64,000 nt of DNA from Gammaproteobacteria bacterium (GCA_041395445.1 JAWLAO010000001.1:372001-436000); one strand, 5' to 3'. Shown: positions 49,534-58,989, numbered from the stretch's first letter. A program made the numbers and translations. The notes: generated by a model not told the origin, from the letters alone.

Positions 49534-51225
49534 ATGAGAATTATTCTATTCAACCAACCAGTTTCTAACATGATTAAAAAAGCATTAATACTAATTATCC
49601 TGATTGTAACATGTAACCCGACTTTTGCCAGGGTGACAATTATTCATAATATCCAAGGTAATACAATTAATAATGGTAAACATGTCAGTTTTCAGGCAAT
49701 TGCATTTGAGAATGACAAAATTTTGGAAGTGGGAGCCAGTAAAAACTTATTGGAAAAATACCAAGAAGCTGAATTGATTGATGGAAACAATAACTCGATT
49801 CTTCCCGGGCTTAACGATGCGCACGGGCATGTTCTCGCACTAGGAAACCTTAAGAATGAAGTTGATTTAATGGGTGTAACCTCTCTTGAGGAATCGTTAG
49901 AAATCATTCAAAAATTTATTGATGAGCACCCTAATAATTCATGGATTCTTGGACGTGGTTGGAATCAGGCTCTTTGGGAAGAAAACAAATTTCCAACATT
50001 CAAAGATTTAGACAAACTCAAAACTGACAAGCCAATCTGGCTCAGACGAGTTGACGGTCATGCCGGTTGGGCCAACTCTAAAGCAATGGAAATTGCACAA
50101 AGCGGAAATCACTTAAAAGATATGCCGGGTGGCGAAATCATCGTTGATGCCAATGGAATCCAAACAGGAATATTTGTAGATACAGCGATGGGCATTATTG
50201 GAAAGCATCTTGAAAATGAAAGTCAGGAGCAAGTAACAACCATTATTCACGAAGCTCTCAACTATCTTGCCTCACTTGGATTGACTTCAGTTGATGATGC
50301 CGGAGTTGACTGGACAGAATATGATTCCTATATCACTCTTTCAGAACAGCGCAAACTACCAATTCGTGTTAATGTCATGCTGGCATCCGGCTCGTCCCTG
50401 CTGGATAAAATGATTGATAATGGCCCGGTTCACAGCAAAGATGGTTATTTACAAGTTCATGCCATTAAGTTTATGGGAGATGGCGCATTGGGTTCCAGAG
50501 GTGCTGCGATGCTCGAACCTTACAGCGACAGACATGATACTTCGGGTAAGTTAGTGCAACCAAAAGACTTTTTAGAAAGTTTAATTTACAAGTATTCAGA
50601 TAAAGGTTGGCAAGCCAATATTCACGCCATCGGTGATCGAGCAAACCGTGTTGCGATTGAAGTCTTATCCAATGAAAAAGCCAATACCAAACAAAACAGA
50701 AACCGTATCGAACACGCACAAATTATCGAATTTGAAGACTTAAAGAAACTGAAAGAGTTCGACATTATTGCCTCCATGCAACCCACTCATGCGACATCTG
50801 ATATGAACATGGCTGAAGATCGAGTTGGTCGCGAAAGACTCAGAGGAGCTTATGCCTGGCAAACCCTTTGGAAAAAAGGAGTGATTATCGCATCGGGATC
50901 TGATTTCCCTGTCGAACTTGCCAATCCTTTTTATGGTCTTCATGCAGCAGTCACTCGCCAAGACCGAAACAATCAACCGAAAGATGGTTGGATACCAATT
51001 GAAAATCTATCCGTTGCTCAAGCATTGGCGTCATTCACAATTAATGCCGCTTACGCCAACCGCAAAGATCAGGTTCAAGGAAGTCTTGAATCCGGAAAAT
51101 ACGCCGATTTTATTCTGGTTGATCAAAATATTTTCGAAATTCCCAAACAGGAAATCTGGAAAACGAATGTTTTGCAGACTTGGGTTGGTGGTAAAAAAGT
51201 CTATGACAATGGAGTTGTAAATTAA
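49534..51225 (+). CDS. Amidohydrolase, YtcJ-like (secreted), catalytically complete
   Basis: 563 residues with a signal-like helix KALILIILIVTCNPTFA, then a metal-dependent hydrolase. The metal ligands of the family are present: HGH in LPGLNDAHGHVLALG near 87, LRRVDGHAGWAN near 172, VHAIKFMGDGALGSRG near 310, NIHAIGDRANR near 363, HAQ near 393, and the aspartate in ASGSDFPVELANPF near 453. Substrate unknown. A shorter start at M13 (ATG 49570, MIKKALI) gives a better signal peptide. Four bases separate it from a paralogue. Confidence 0.85.
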   Translation: MRIILFNQPVSNMIKKALILIILIVTCNPTFARVTIIHNIQGNTINNGKHVSFQAIAFENDKILEVGASKNLLEKYQEAELIDGNNNSILPGLNDAHGHVLALGNLKNEVDLMGVTSLEESLEIIQKFIDEHPNNSWILGRGWNQALWEENKFPTFKDLDKLKTDKPIWLRRVDGHAGWANSKAMEIAQSGNHLKDMPGGEIIVDANGIQTGIFVDTAMGIIGKHLENESQEQVTTIIHEALNYLASLGLTSVDDAGVDWTEYDSYITLSEQRKLPIRVNVMLASGSSLLDKMIDNGPVHSKDGYLQVHAIKFMGDGALGSRGAAMLEPYSDRHDTSGKLVQPKDFLESLIYKYSDKGWQANIHAIGDRANRVAIEVLSNEKANTKQNRNRIEHAQIIEFEDLKKLKEFDIIASMQPTHATSDMNMAEDRVGRERLRGAYAWQTLWKKGVIIASGSDFPVELANPFYGLHAAVTRQDRNNQPKDGWIPIENLSVAQALASFTINAAYANRKDQVQGSLESGKYADFILVDQNIFEIPKQEIWKTNVLQTWVGGKKVYDNGVVN

Positions 51226-51229
51226 ATTT

Positions 51230-52831
51230 ATGAGTAGAAAAACCCAACAACATATTTGGTTAGTTTTATTCCTGATTCAATGTAGCATCACATTTGCTAA
51301 ACCGACAATTATTCACAATATAAAGGGGTATAGCCTCTCTCAAGATTCCAAAATTCAATTTCAAGCCATCGCTTTTGAAAATGATATGATTTTGAAAACC
51401 GGAAATTACGATCAACTCATTCAAATGTTTCCTGACAGCAAAGTCATAGATGGGCAAGGGAAGACAATGCTACCGGCTTTACAGGACGCAATGGTGCATT
51501 TACAAAGACCGATTCAAAACGAATTAATGTTGGATTTAAGCCAAACAAAATCCAAACAAGAAGTTTTGGATACTATAAAAAAACATGCTGAAGAATATCC
51601 GGATGACGAGTGGATTAAAGGTTATGGATGGGATTACACTCAATGGAAGAATAAAACTCTTCCCTCATCAAAGGATTTGGATGATTTGGAAGTCAAAAAA
51701 AACATCTATTTGTTGAGTAAAGATTATCGAGTTGTTTGGTTGGGCAAATTCGCAATAAACAAAACACGCATAAGAACTCTGAGAGACAGCCCGTATGATG
51801 GTTTGATACTCGTGGATGAACAAAAGAAACACACCGGTATCTATGTAGATTCAGCAATCAATTATATTGAAGATAATCTTCAGGTTAACCGTCCTCAAGA
51901 GTTTTATCATTCAATGCTTGAGTCGCTGAATAAAATTGCATCAAATGGTCTGGGTACAATTGTGGAGTCAGAAATTGAGTTTAAACCTCTGAATATTATC
52001 AAATCCTTTTTACGACAAAATAAGCTACCAGTTAGAGTCAATTCAAACATCCTGTATTCAGACCATAAGTTTAAATGGTCGATGAAGTATACTCCCTACC
52101 ATGATGAGCAAATGTTTCTTCATACCCATGATATTAAATACATTTTGAAAGACCGTTTTCTCGCTGAAGGTTACAACCTGCCTCTCCGCCCGGATAACAA
52201 TCACGATATCATTGTTAAAATGATTGAAGACAATCTGGACAATAACTGGCAAGCATCATTTCAAGTTAACAATGAAAAAGAATTAGCAAATGCTTTAAAT
52301 ATTTTAAATAATATTGAAATTGGTGACAGAAATATTCGCAACAAACTGGAATTCTCAAAAACATTCACCACAAAACAATTTCCCAAACAAAAGAACCCGT
52401 TGGTTCTAGCAATGCAACCGGAAATGATTTTGAAAGCACTCAAAACAAATCAGTCAGGAAAACTTTCAGGGTGGCAAAATTTACAAAACAAAAATATCAA
52501 ACTGGTTGCCGGGTCAAACTATCCCTATTCAGACTCCATCAATCCGTTTGCAGGATTACACAAATTGGTAAATCCTCCTCAATCATCAGAAAAGTTGTCA
52601 AGAGTCCAAGCTCTTTCGCTTTATACGTTGAATTCAGCTTATGCGAACCGACAGGAAAATTATTTGGGCAACCTTGAAGCTGACAAATTAGCTGACTTTA
52701 TCCTCATAGATAATGATTACTTTGAAGTCAAATCATCCGAAATCAAGAACATCAAAGTCTTAGAAACATGGGTCGGAGGAAGAAAGGTATTTGATTCATC
52801 CGAAGGAACTAACCCTACTCTTGAAAAATAA
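51230..52831 (+). CDS. Amidohydrolase paralogue lacking the metal ligands (pseudoenzyme)
   Basis: 533 residues, aligned end to end with the preceding gene and with a similar signal peptide (IWLVLFLIQCSITFAKP). The landmarks are kept but the catalytic residues are not: NDAHGHV becomes QDAMVHL, VDGHAGW becomes KDYRVVW, NIHAIGDRANR becomes SFQVNNEKELAN, and SGSDFPVE becomes AGSNYPYS. The frame is intact, so it is not simply decaying. It may be a binding or regulatory partner of the active paralogue. It starts four bases after it and is clearly a tandem duplicate. Confidence 0.85.
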   Translation: MSRKTQQHIWLVLFLIQCSITFAKPTIIHNIKGYSLSQDSKIQFQAIAFENDMILKTGNYDQLIQMFPDSKVIDGQGKTMLPALQDAMVHLQRPIQNELMLDLSQTKSKQEVLDTIKKHAEEYPDDEWIKGYGWDYTQWKNKTLPSSKDLDDLEVKKNIYLLSKDYRVVWLGKFAINKTRIRTLRDSPYDGLILVDEQKKHTGIYVDSAINYIEDNLQVNRPQEFYHSMLESLNKIASNGLGTIVESEIEFKPLNIIKSFLRQNKLPVRVNSNILYSDHKFKWSMKYTPYHDEQMFLHTHDIKYILKDRFLAEGYNLPLRPDNNHDIIVKMIEDNLDNNWQASFQVNNEKELANALNILNNIEIGDRNIRNKLEFSKTFTTKQFPKQKNPLVLAMQPEMILKALKTNQSGKLSGWQNLQNKNIKLVAGSNYPYSDSINPFAGLHKLVNPPQSSEKLSRVQALSLYTLNSAYANRQENYLGNLEADKLADFILIDNDYFEVKSSEIKNIKVLETWVGGRKVFDSSEGTNPTLEK

Positions 52832-52852
52832 TCTAAAGATACTATATTAATG

Positions 52853-52943
52853 TTGTCGGTTGCCGATTGGGACTGACAATTAGAAACCTGAACTCATTGA
52901 GTTAGGTATATTATTAAATATTGCTTCATAGGAGAATATTATG
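52853..52943 (+). promoter_or_regulatory. ROSE-like RNA thermometer candidate in the hsp20 leader
   Basis: Three consecutive hairpins precede the ATG: TTGTC...GACAA (52853-52879), ACCT-G-AACTC-ATT-GAGTT-AGGT (52886-52907), and AATATT...AATATT (52917-52940). The last encloses TTGCT (52921-52925) opposite the Shine-Dalgarno AGGAG (52930-52934). TTGCT facing the ribosome site is the hallmark of ROSE elements. A CTTGAAA at 52820 could be a heat-shock sigma -35 box; its -10 is weak. Confidence 0.55.
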
Positions 52944-53435
52944 AATTTAGATTTAACACCATTATTTCGCACATCCGTAGGTTTTGACCGCATGGCTCAA
53001 CTTATGAATCAGGCTCACCGTATGGATCAGGCAAATGTCTCTTATCCGCCTTACAATATAGAGAGTCTGGATGAAAATCAATATCAAATCACTTTGGCAC
53101 TGGCGGGATTCACAGAGAATGATATCGAAATCACCAGTGAACAAAACACCCTTGTCATTCGTGGAAAAGTTCAAAATGATGTTGAACGTAAGTTCCTTCA
53201 CAGAGGAATTGCAACACGCTCTTTTGAAAGAAAATTCCAGTTAGCTGATCATGTCAGAGTGACAACAGCAACCATGGAAAATGGATTGTTGCATGTTCAG
53301 TTGGTTAAGGAAATCCCCGAAGCCATGAAACCCAGAACCATTGAAATCAATGGCAACAATAAAGCATTGGAATCAAGCAAAGAAACTGACAGTTCAGAGA
53401 CAAAGGTAAAAGTTGTTAAAAATCACGTTGCTTAA
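52941..53435 (+). CDS. Small heat-shock protein, Hsp20/IbpA type
   Basis: 164-residue ATP-independent chaperone that binds unfolding proteins. The N-terminus (LDLTPLFRTSVGFDRMAQLM) and the alpha-crystallin domain about 35-125 (YNIESLDENQYQITLALAGF, LVIRGKV, ERKFQLADHVRV, ENGLLHVQLVKEIPEAMKPR) are typical of class A IbpA/IbpB. The tail is Ser/Lys-rich. It is monocistronic with a terminator and a probable RNA-thermometer leader. Confidence 0.93.
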   Translation: MNLDLTPLFRTSVGFDRMAQLMNQAHRMDQANVSYPPYNIESLDENQYQITLALAGFTENDIEITSEQNTLVIRGKVQNDVERKFLHRGIATRSFERKFQLADHVRVTTATMENGLLHVQLVKEIPEAMKPRTIEINGNNKALESSKETDSSETKVKVVKNHVA

Positions 53436-53460
53436 TTAGCTAAACCATTAATAATTGAAC

Positions 53461-53493
53461 AAAAAGCCGGTGTTAATTTTACACTGGCTTTTT
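53461..53493. terminator. Bidirectional terminator between hsp20 and the transglycosylase gene
   Basis: AAAAAGCCGGTGT and ACACTGGCTTTTT pair over 13 bases with one G-U, around a seven-base loop. It serves both convergent genes. Confidence 0.85.
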
Positions 53494-54089
53494 TATTGAT
53501 ATCTTTTGTGTAAAGTTTGAACTCGATTGATATAGTTCTCAGTCTCTTTATAAGGTGGAACTGTATTTCCAAATTTCTTAACGGCTCCCTCACCTGCGTT
53601 ATAAGCCGCTAAAGACAACTTTAAATTATTGTTGTAAGTATTTAGCAAATGTTTCAGATACGCTACTCCGGCATTAATATTTTGTTGGGCATTAAAAGGA
53701 TCATTAACAGAATATATTTTCTGTGTTGAGGGCATTAATTGCATGAGCCCCTGCGCCCCTGCACTGGATTGCGCATCCGCTTTAAAACTAGACTCCGCAT
53801 GGATTACCGCTTTAATCAATGCTGCATCAATGGACCATTTTTTGGCAGCTTCAAGAATCTCTTTTTCATATTTACCGGTAATCAGAGGAGTTGTTTTCCA
53901 ATTAACACTGTTTTTCCAGCTGCATTCCGGGCAACGAATATTAAGTATCTTATAGTTTTTCACATTCGGTTTTCTGGATGAATAATGAATCACGCCTTTG
54001 CTATCAATGTGTTTATAAACTTTCATTGATTTGGCACTTACAGAACCGGCAACAGATATTAATAAAATTGTTAAAAACATGACTTTCAT
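53493..54089 (-). CDS. Periplasmic lytic transglycosylase (SLT domain) with DUF4124-like N-terminus
   Basis: 198 residues with signal peptide MKVMFLTILLISVAGSVSA. Residues about 24-45 (YKHIDSKGVIHYSS) resemble DUF4124, followed by the SLT fold: catalytic glutamate in KAVIHAESSFKADAQSS near 112, GAQGLMQLMPST near 130, and LAAYNAGEGAVKKFG near 167. It cleaves peptidoglycan with formation of anhydromuramic ends. Monocistronic. Confidence 0.92.
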   Translation of the reverse strand: MKVMFLTILLISVAGSVSAKSMKVYKHIDSKGVIHYSSRKPNVKNYKILNIRCPECSWKNSVNWKTTPLITGKYEKEILEAAKKWSIDAALIKAVIHAESSFKADAQSSAGAQGLMQLMPSTQKIYSVNDPFNAQQNINAGVAYLKHLLNTYNNNLKLSLAAYNAGEGAVKKFGNTVPPYKETENYINRVQTLHKRYQ

Positions 54090-54192
54090 GGCGATTCATT
54101 TTAATAGATATTTCCGCGAATTGAATTTTTATGCTTGAAATATATCTAAATAAACAAGAAAATAAACCGTTTTTGGAATCAAAAATCAATAT

Positions 54193-54567
54193 ATGAACAT
54201 CTTTAGACACATACTTCCGGCTTGCATCATCATAATAGTTGCAACTCACTCATACGCCAAAAAAGAAGAAGTCGACGAAGTTCAAGAAGTGCAAAAATTA
54301 TTAGGTAAGGCCTACGAGCTCAACTATGTTGATGCAGCTCCGGTCGAAATCAGCTTCATCGAGAAAAAGATTATTCAGGCAAAAGAATTTAAAGAAAAGC
54401 GCAAAAAAAGAGACTTTAGCCAGATCATTGCTGAAATTAAAGCTGACTTGAAAATTGTTAAAAAACGATATGAAATCAATCAATTGCAAAAGCAACTCTC
54501 GCAATTAAAACAAAGTAATATTGAATCACAAAGGATTCTGGACGACTTACAAGGACAATTACAATGA
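54193..54567 (+). CDS. DUF4398-like exported coiled-coil protein
   Basis: 124 residues: signal peptide HILPACIIIIVATHSYA, then an almost continuous charged coiled coil (IEKKIIQAKEFKEKRKKRDF to LKQSNIESQRILDDLQGQLQ). It overlaps the OmpA-family gene by four bases and is probably its envelope partner, as DUF4398 proteins often are. Function unproven. Confidence 0.7.
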   Translation: MNIFRHILPACIIIIVATHSYAKKEEVDEVQEVQKLLGKAYELNYVDAAPVEISFIEKKIIQAKEFKEKRKKRDFSQIIAEIKADLKIVKKRYEINQLQKQLSQLKQSNIESQRILDDLQGQLQ

Positions 54568-55550
54568 AGTTTAATAGTCATTTGATTTTATTAGTATCTG
54601 CTTTCTTTTACACATCGAACTTACTGGCAGGAAAGCAATCAACAGAACTGGATTACGCCAGCCTTGAAAAAGACTATTACAACCTTGTTGATAATCAAAC
54701 TTATAAGCCTTTTGCCAAAAAAGAAAAACAAATAGCTAAAACCAGCGTTGAAGATCTCATCAACAATAAAGTCAAACGCAAGGAAAGAGAAATGGCTTTG
54801 TATATGGCAAAACACAATATCGCTTATGCCCGACTGATCGCAGAAGAGCAATGGTTACAAAGCCAAATTGAACAAGAAGAAGAAACAGCACATAACCTTG
54901 AGGTGGATATTTCTAAAACTGAGGCAGAAATTGCTCGCCATGATGCCGAACTCGCTCGTTTAATGCTAATAGCCCAGCAAGAAGAAGCTAAACGGGCTTA
55001 CGATCGAGCCAATGAAGCAGAGAAACTGGCTGAACAAAGTCAAAAAGAAGCCGACCTTGCCAAACAACAAACTGAAGCCGCAAAAAGATACGCTGAGGCT
55101 CAGGCTGAAGAAGCTGACCTTGCCAAGCAAGAAGCAGAGCTGGCATTGGAGGAACTGGAATCTCTTAAACGTAAACTCAATTCTATTGCCTCCAAACAAA
55201 CTGACAAAGGATTGGTTATGACTTTGGGAGATTTTGTTTTTGATTCCGGCAAATCATCCATTAAACAACAAGCCATTGATAATTTTTCCAAAGTTGTTGA
55301 GTTTATAAACACTCATCCGGACAAAAAAGTTCGTATCGAAGGGCATACCGATAGTAGTGGTTCTGCCAAACTCAATTTAAGACTATCACAGGAACGTGCC
55401 GAAGCTGTTAAGGCTTTACTGATTAAAAATAGAATCGAAGCCAAACAACTGGAAGCTGTTGGGATGGGAGAGGATTTTCCGGTTGCTGAAAACACAACTG
55501 AAGACGGTAAAGCAAAAAACCGACGCGTAGAAATAATCATTCTGCAATAA
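54564..55550 (+). CDS. OmpA-family peptidoglycan-associated protein
   Basis: 328 residues with a signal peptide (LILLVSAFFYTSNLLAG), a long Ala/Glu/Gln-rich helical region about 60-205, and a C-terminal OmpA domain. The domain is identified by LGDFVFDSGKSSI near 223, RIEGHTDSSGSAKLNLRLSQ near 256, RAEAVKALL, and GKAKNRRVEIII at the end, including the Asp and Arg that bind diaminopimelate. No beta barrel is present, so it probably anchors something else to the cell wall. Confidence 0.9.
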   Translation: MKFNSHLILLVSAFFYTSNLLAGKQSTELDYASLEKDYYNLVDNQTYKPFAKKEKQIAKTSVEDLINNKVKRKEREMALYMAKHNIAYARLIAEEQWLQSQIEQEEETAHNLEVDISKTEAEIARHDAELARLMLIAQQEEAKRAYDRANEAEKLAEQSQKEADLAKQQTEAAKRYAEAQAEEADLAKQEAELALEELESLKRKLNSIASKQTDKGLVMTLGDFVFDSGKSSIKQQAIDNFSKVVEFINTHPDKKVRIEGHTDSSGSAKLNLRLSQERAEAVKALLIKNRIEAKQLEAVGMGEDFPVAENTTEDGKAKNRRVEIIILQ

Positions 55551-55577
55551 GTCATCATAAATATTTAAGGGGAAATC

Positions 55578-56957
55578 ATGAGAATTGTAAACTCAGTACT
55601 TGAGCTGATTGGCAACACGCCAATGCTCAAAGTTCATCAATTGGACACGGGATTATGTGAGTTGTATCTGAAACTGGAAAACCAAAATCCGGGTGGATCA
55701 ATCAAAGACCGTATTGGCTTATCCATGATTGAAGCCGCTGAAAAACGCGGTGACATAAAACCCGGAGACACATTAGTTGAAGGAACAGCGGGAAATACCG
55801 GAATTGGACTGGCATTGGTTGCAGCACAGAAAGGTTACAAGTTGATTCTGGTGATTCCCGATAAAATGAGCAAGGAAAAAATATTCAACCTCAAAGCTAT
55901 GGGAGCAGAAATTGTTCTGACTCGATCCGATGTTGCCAAAGGTCATCCACAATATTACCAAGACCTTGCAAAAACCATCGCTGATGAAACCCCCAATGCA
56001 TATTTTATTAATCAATTTGGAAACCCTGATAATCCGGCAGCTCATGTTTGCACAACTGGACCTGAACTTATGGAACAAATGAACAACAACATAGATGCCA
56101 TCGTTTTTGGTGTTGGATCGAGCGGAACCATGTCCGGATTGACACAATATTTCAAAGAAAACGCACCCAATATCGAGATGATTCTCGCAGACCCTGTTGG
56201 AAGCATTTTGGCAGAATATATCAATGAAAAGAATCTTTCGGATAAGAGCGGCAGTTGGAAAGTGGAAGGAATTGGTGAAGATTTCCTACCGAGCATTTCT
56301 GATTTCTCTTTAGTCACCAAAGCCTATGCTGTATCCGACAAAGAAAGTTTTGAATCAGGACGTGAATTACTCGCAAAAGAAGGAATTTTGGGTGGCTCAT
56401 CAACTGGAACCATCATGACAGCAGCTTTAAAATACTGTCGTGAACAAACCGAGAAAAAACGGGTTGTTGCACTGGTACCGGATACCGGCAATAAGTATTT
56501 ATCGAAAATGTATAATGATTACTGGATGATGGATAATGGATTCATTGAAATTCCACAATACGGAGATTTACGCGACTTAATCACTCGCCCTTATCAGACC
56601 AACGATTTAATCGTAATGAGACCTAATGAGACACTCAGCACTGTTTATCAACGCATGAAATTATACGATGTCTCGCAACTACCAGTGATTGACGGTGATG
56701 ATATTGTTGGTATCATCGACGAGTCCGATGTCATGATGTACGTCTATGACAACAATTCAAAATTTGAAGATCCGGTTAAATCAGCTATGACAACCAATCT
56801 GGAATTTATGTCAGTAACCAGTCCTTTGGCAAAATTATTACCAATCTTTGACCAAGGGAAAGTCGCAATAGTCAAAGATAAAGATGATAAATTTATAGGT
56901 CTGATTACACGAATTGACCTGTTGAACTACCTCAGAAGAAGAGATCAAAACCAATGA
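55578..56957 (+). CDS. Cystathionine beta-synthase with CBS-domain pair
   Basis: PLP enzyme joining homocysteine and serine to give cystathionine, the first step of reverse transsulfuration. 459 residues. The fold II catalytic domain has PLP lysine in PGGSIKDRIGLSM near 39, the phosphate loop TAGNTGIGLALV near 72, and GVGSSGTMSGL near 178. Tandem CBS domains (about 340-455) likely bind an adenosyl ligand. Start ATG 55578 follows AAGGGG. The next gene overlaps by four bases and completes the pathway. Confidence 0.93.
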   Translation: MRIVNSVLELIGNTPMLKVHQLDTGLCELYLKLENQNPGGSIKDRIGLSMIEAAEKRGDIKPGDTLVEGTAGNTGIGLALVAAQKGYKLILVIPDKMSKEKIFNLKAMGAEIVLTRSDVAKGHPQYYQDLAKTIADETPNAYFINQFGNPDNPAAHVCTTGPELMEQMNNNIDAIVFGVGSSGTMSGLTQYFKENAPNIEMILADPVGSILAEYINEKNLSDKSGSWKVEGIGEDFLPSISDFSLVTKAYAVSDKESFESGRELLAKEGILGGSSTGTIMTAALKYCREQTEKKRVVALVPDTGNKYLSKMYNDYWMMDNGFIEIPQYGDLRDLITRPYQTNDLIVMRPNETLSTVYQRMKLYDVSQLPVIDGDDIVGIIDESDVMMYVYDNNSKFEDPVKSAMTTNLEFMSVTSPLAKLLPIFDQGKVAIVKDKDDKFIGLITRIDLLNYLRRRDQNQ

Positions 56958-58120
56958 GCAAAAAATTAGAAAAAAAATATTCCGGATTGCAAACTCGTGC
57001 CATTCACGCCGGACAAGAAGTGTGTGAAGTCACCGGTGCCATCATGCCACCGATTTATGCAACATCAACTTATGTGCAATCCTCTCCCGGAGTTCACCAA
57101 GGTTTTGAGTATTCAAGAACACACAACCCAACTCGTTTTGCTTACGAACGAGCCGTTGCCAATCTGGAAAATGGTTGTAATGGTTTTGCATTCGGTTCAG
57201 GTATGGCAGCTACATCCACAATTCTTGAACTGATAGATTCCGGCTCTCACATCATTTGTATGGATGATTTGTATGGTGGAACCAATCGTCTGTTCAATCG
57301 GGTTCGTAAACGCTCTTCAGGGTTAGAATTTACATTTACTGATTTGACAGTTGAAGGAAATATGGAAGCTGCATTGCGAGACAACACCAAAATGATTTGG
57401 ATAGAGTCTCCAACAAACCCAATGCTGAAATTGGTTGACTTACAAAAAGTCGCTGATTTCGCTAAAAAACATGATTTAATTGCTGTTGCAGATAATACAT
57501 TTGCATCACCTTACTTACAAAATCCTTTGGATTTTGGTTTCGACATTGTTATGCATTCTGCAACAAAATACATCAATGGACATTCAGACATGGTTGGAGG
57601 AGTTGCAGTTGTAAAAACACCAGAAATGGCAGAACGCATGGCATTTCTGCAAAATTCTGTTGGAGCCGTTCAAGGGCCATTTGACAGCTATCTGGCACTT
57701 CGTGGTTTAAAAACCCTCCCACTTCGGATGAAAGCCACCTGTGAAAATGCCCTTAAACTCGCTCAATGGTTAGAAACGGACTCAAGAATTGAAAAAGTCA
57801 TTTATCCAGGACTATCATCACATCCTCAACACCAATTAGCAAAAAAACAAATGCGTGGTTTTGGCGGAATTGTCACTATTCTGGTCAAAGGCGGAATCGA
57901 TGAAACTCGTGCCATGCTAGAGAAATGCAGCATATTTGCACTCGCAGAATCACTCGGCGGAATCGAAAGTTTGGTCAATCATCCGGCAATAATGACACAT
58001 GCATCAATCCCATACGAAGAACGCCAAAAAATTGGTATTTACGACAACCTCGTGCGTTTGTCTGTCGGTATCGAAGACTATGAAGACCTGAAAGCTGATT
58101 TGGATTTTGCTTTGGGTTAA
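56954..58120 (+). CDS. Cystathionine gamma-lyase / Cys-Met metabolism PLP enzyme
   Basis: 388-residue fold I PLP enzyme. Conserved parts are RTHNPTRFAYERAVANLE near 56, the PLP lysine in MHSATKYINGHSDMVGGV near 198, and SLGGIESLVNHPAIMTHAS near 334. Since it lies in an operon with cystathionine beta-synthase, gamma-lyase (cysteine from cystathionine) is the best reading. Gamma-synthase cannot be fully excluded by sequence. Confidence 0.9.
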   Translation: MSKKLEKKYSGLQTRAIHAGQEVCEVTGAIMPPIYATSTYVQSSPGVHQGFEYSRTHNPTRFAYERAVANLENGCNGFAFGSGMAATSTILELIDSGSHIICMDDLYGGTNRLFNRVRKRSSGLEFTFTDLTVEGNMEAALRDNTKMIWIESPTNPMLKLVDLQKVADFAKKHDLIAVADNTFASPYLQNPLDFGFDIVMHSATKYINGHSDMVGGVAVVKTPEMAERMAFLQNSVGAVQGPFDSYLALRGLKTLPLRMKATCENALKLAQWLETDSRIEKVIYPGLSSHPQHQLAKKQMRGFGGIVTILVKGGIDETRAMLEKCSIFALAESLGGIESLVNHPAIMTHASIPYEERQKIGIYDNLVRLSVGIEDYEDLKADLDFALG

Positions 58121-58204
58121 TAACTACGATAGTGTTATCCAGATATTATTCTCCAAGGAGATGAATGCCAGTTTATTAAAATTATTTTAGAAGTGGTATC
58201 GTTG

Positions 58205-58758
58205 ATGAATGAAACAGAACTGAATCAATTTACTCTTTCAATTGAATGTTTGAAACTTGCTCTGAGGCTTTCTCATGCAATAAATAATGAAACAATTGAT
58301 CTTAATATATTAAAAAAAGATATAGGATTGACAATCCAAATGGCCCGATAATTCCGCATGAATATGAATTATCAAAAAGCGACTTGTACCAAGATGCACA
58401 AAACCTACAAGTTTCAGCATTAGGTACATGTATACTATTTTTAGATAAAACACTTGAAAGTTTTGTTAAGAAAAACCCATCCAGCGAAGTCAATTTTGAT
58501 AAAATAAGAAGTATTATTTTTCAACTAAGAAATGCCTATGCACATAACCCTCTTAGACCCACATGGTACTGTTGGACAAAGTATTTAAGAAAATATAAAA
58601 TAGAGTTGAGCAATAAATCAATTTTGATTGACTTATCTACATTAAATGGTCAGGAATTTGATATCAATCAAATAGGTGGCTTTGGAAATTTGTTTAGTAT
58701 GATTGAAGAGTGTAAGAATTTTATCGCAAAAAACCCGAAACTTGACAGAAATAATTAG
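58205..58758 (+). pseudogene. Hypothetical protein split by a shift at an A7 run
   Basis: ATG 58205 opens MNETELNQFTLSIECLKLAL and runs in frame to 58348. The -1 frame from the A7 run (58312-58318) continues as YRIDNPNGPIIPHEYELSKS, then LQVSALGTCILFLDKTLESF, and ends at 58758 after KLDRNN. The joined protein would be about 184 residues, soluble, with RNAYAHNPLRPTWY near its middle. In the first frame the run reads TTA AAA AAA GAT, a slippery heptamer. It could be a frameshifted gene, a programmed -1 shift, or an error. I recognise no family. Confidence 0.5.
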
Positions 58759-58871
58759 TATGAGTTTTTGGGTGTTTATTTACTTAATGCTCGCACAGAA
58801 TCTTGATTTAACTACCAATTGATGTATTAAATTGTTCCCGAATTTATCAAAGTGATTTTTTGCGGTGGAAG

Positions 58872-58985
58872 TATGAAAAGGCTCCTGCCTTTTCACCTTT
58901 CAGGCTGCCATTCTGGCATTCAAAAGTGCTATCCTGCACTTTTAGTCGAACCGTCACTTCGTGAAGTTCAACTCCAGACTCATTA
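58872..58985. repeat. Hairpin-rich non-coding element
   Basis: Four inverted repeats in a row: GAAAAGGC-TCCT-GCCTTTTC (58875-58894), TGCCA-TTC-TGGCA (58906-58918), AAAAGTGC-TATCCT-GCACTTTT (58922-58943), TCAC-TTC-GTGA (58954-58964). It lies between the split hypothetical gene and the tmRNA terminator, with no coding sense. Confidence 0.65.
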
Positions 58986-58989
58986 AATT

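Noticed and set aside
58872..58985. Integron attC site or CRISPR leader
   Set aside because: Hairpins differ from one another and lack attC core sites; no integrase is present.
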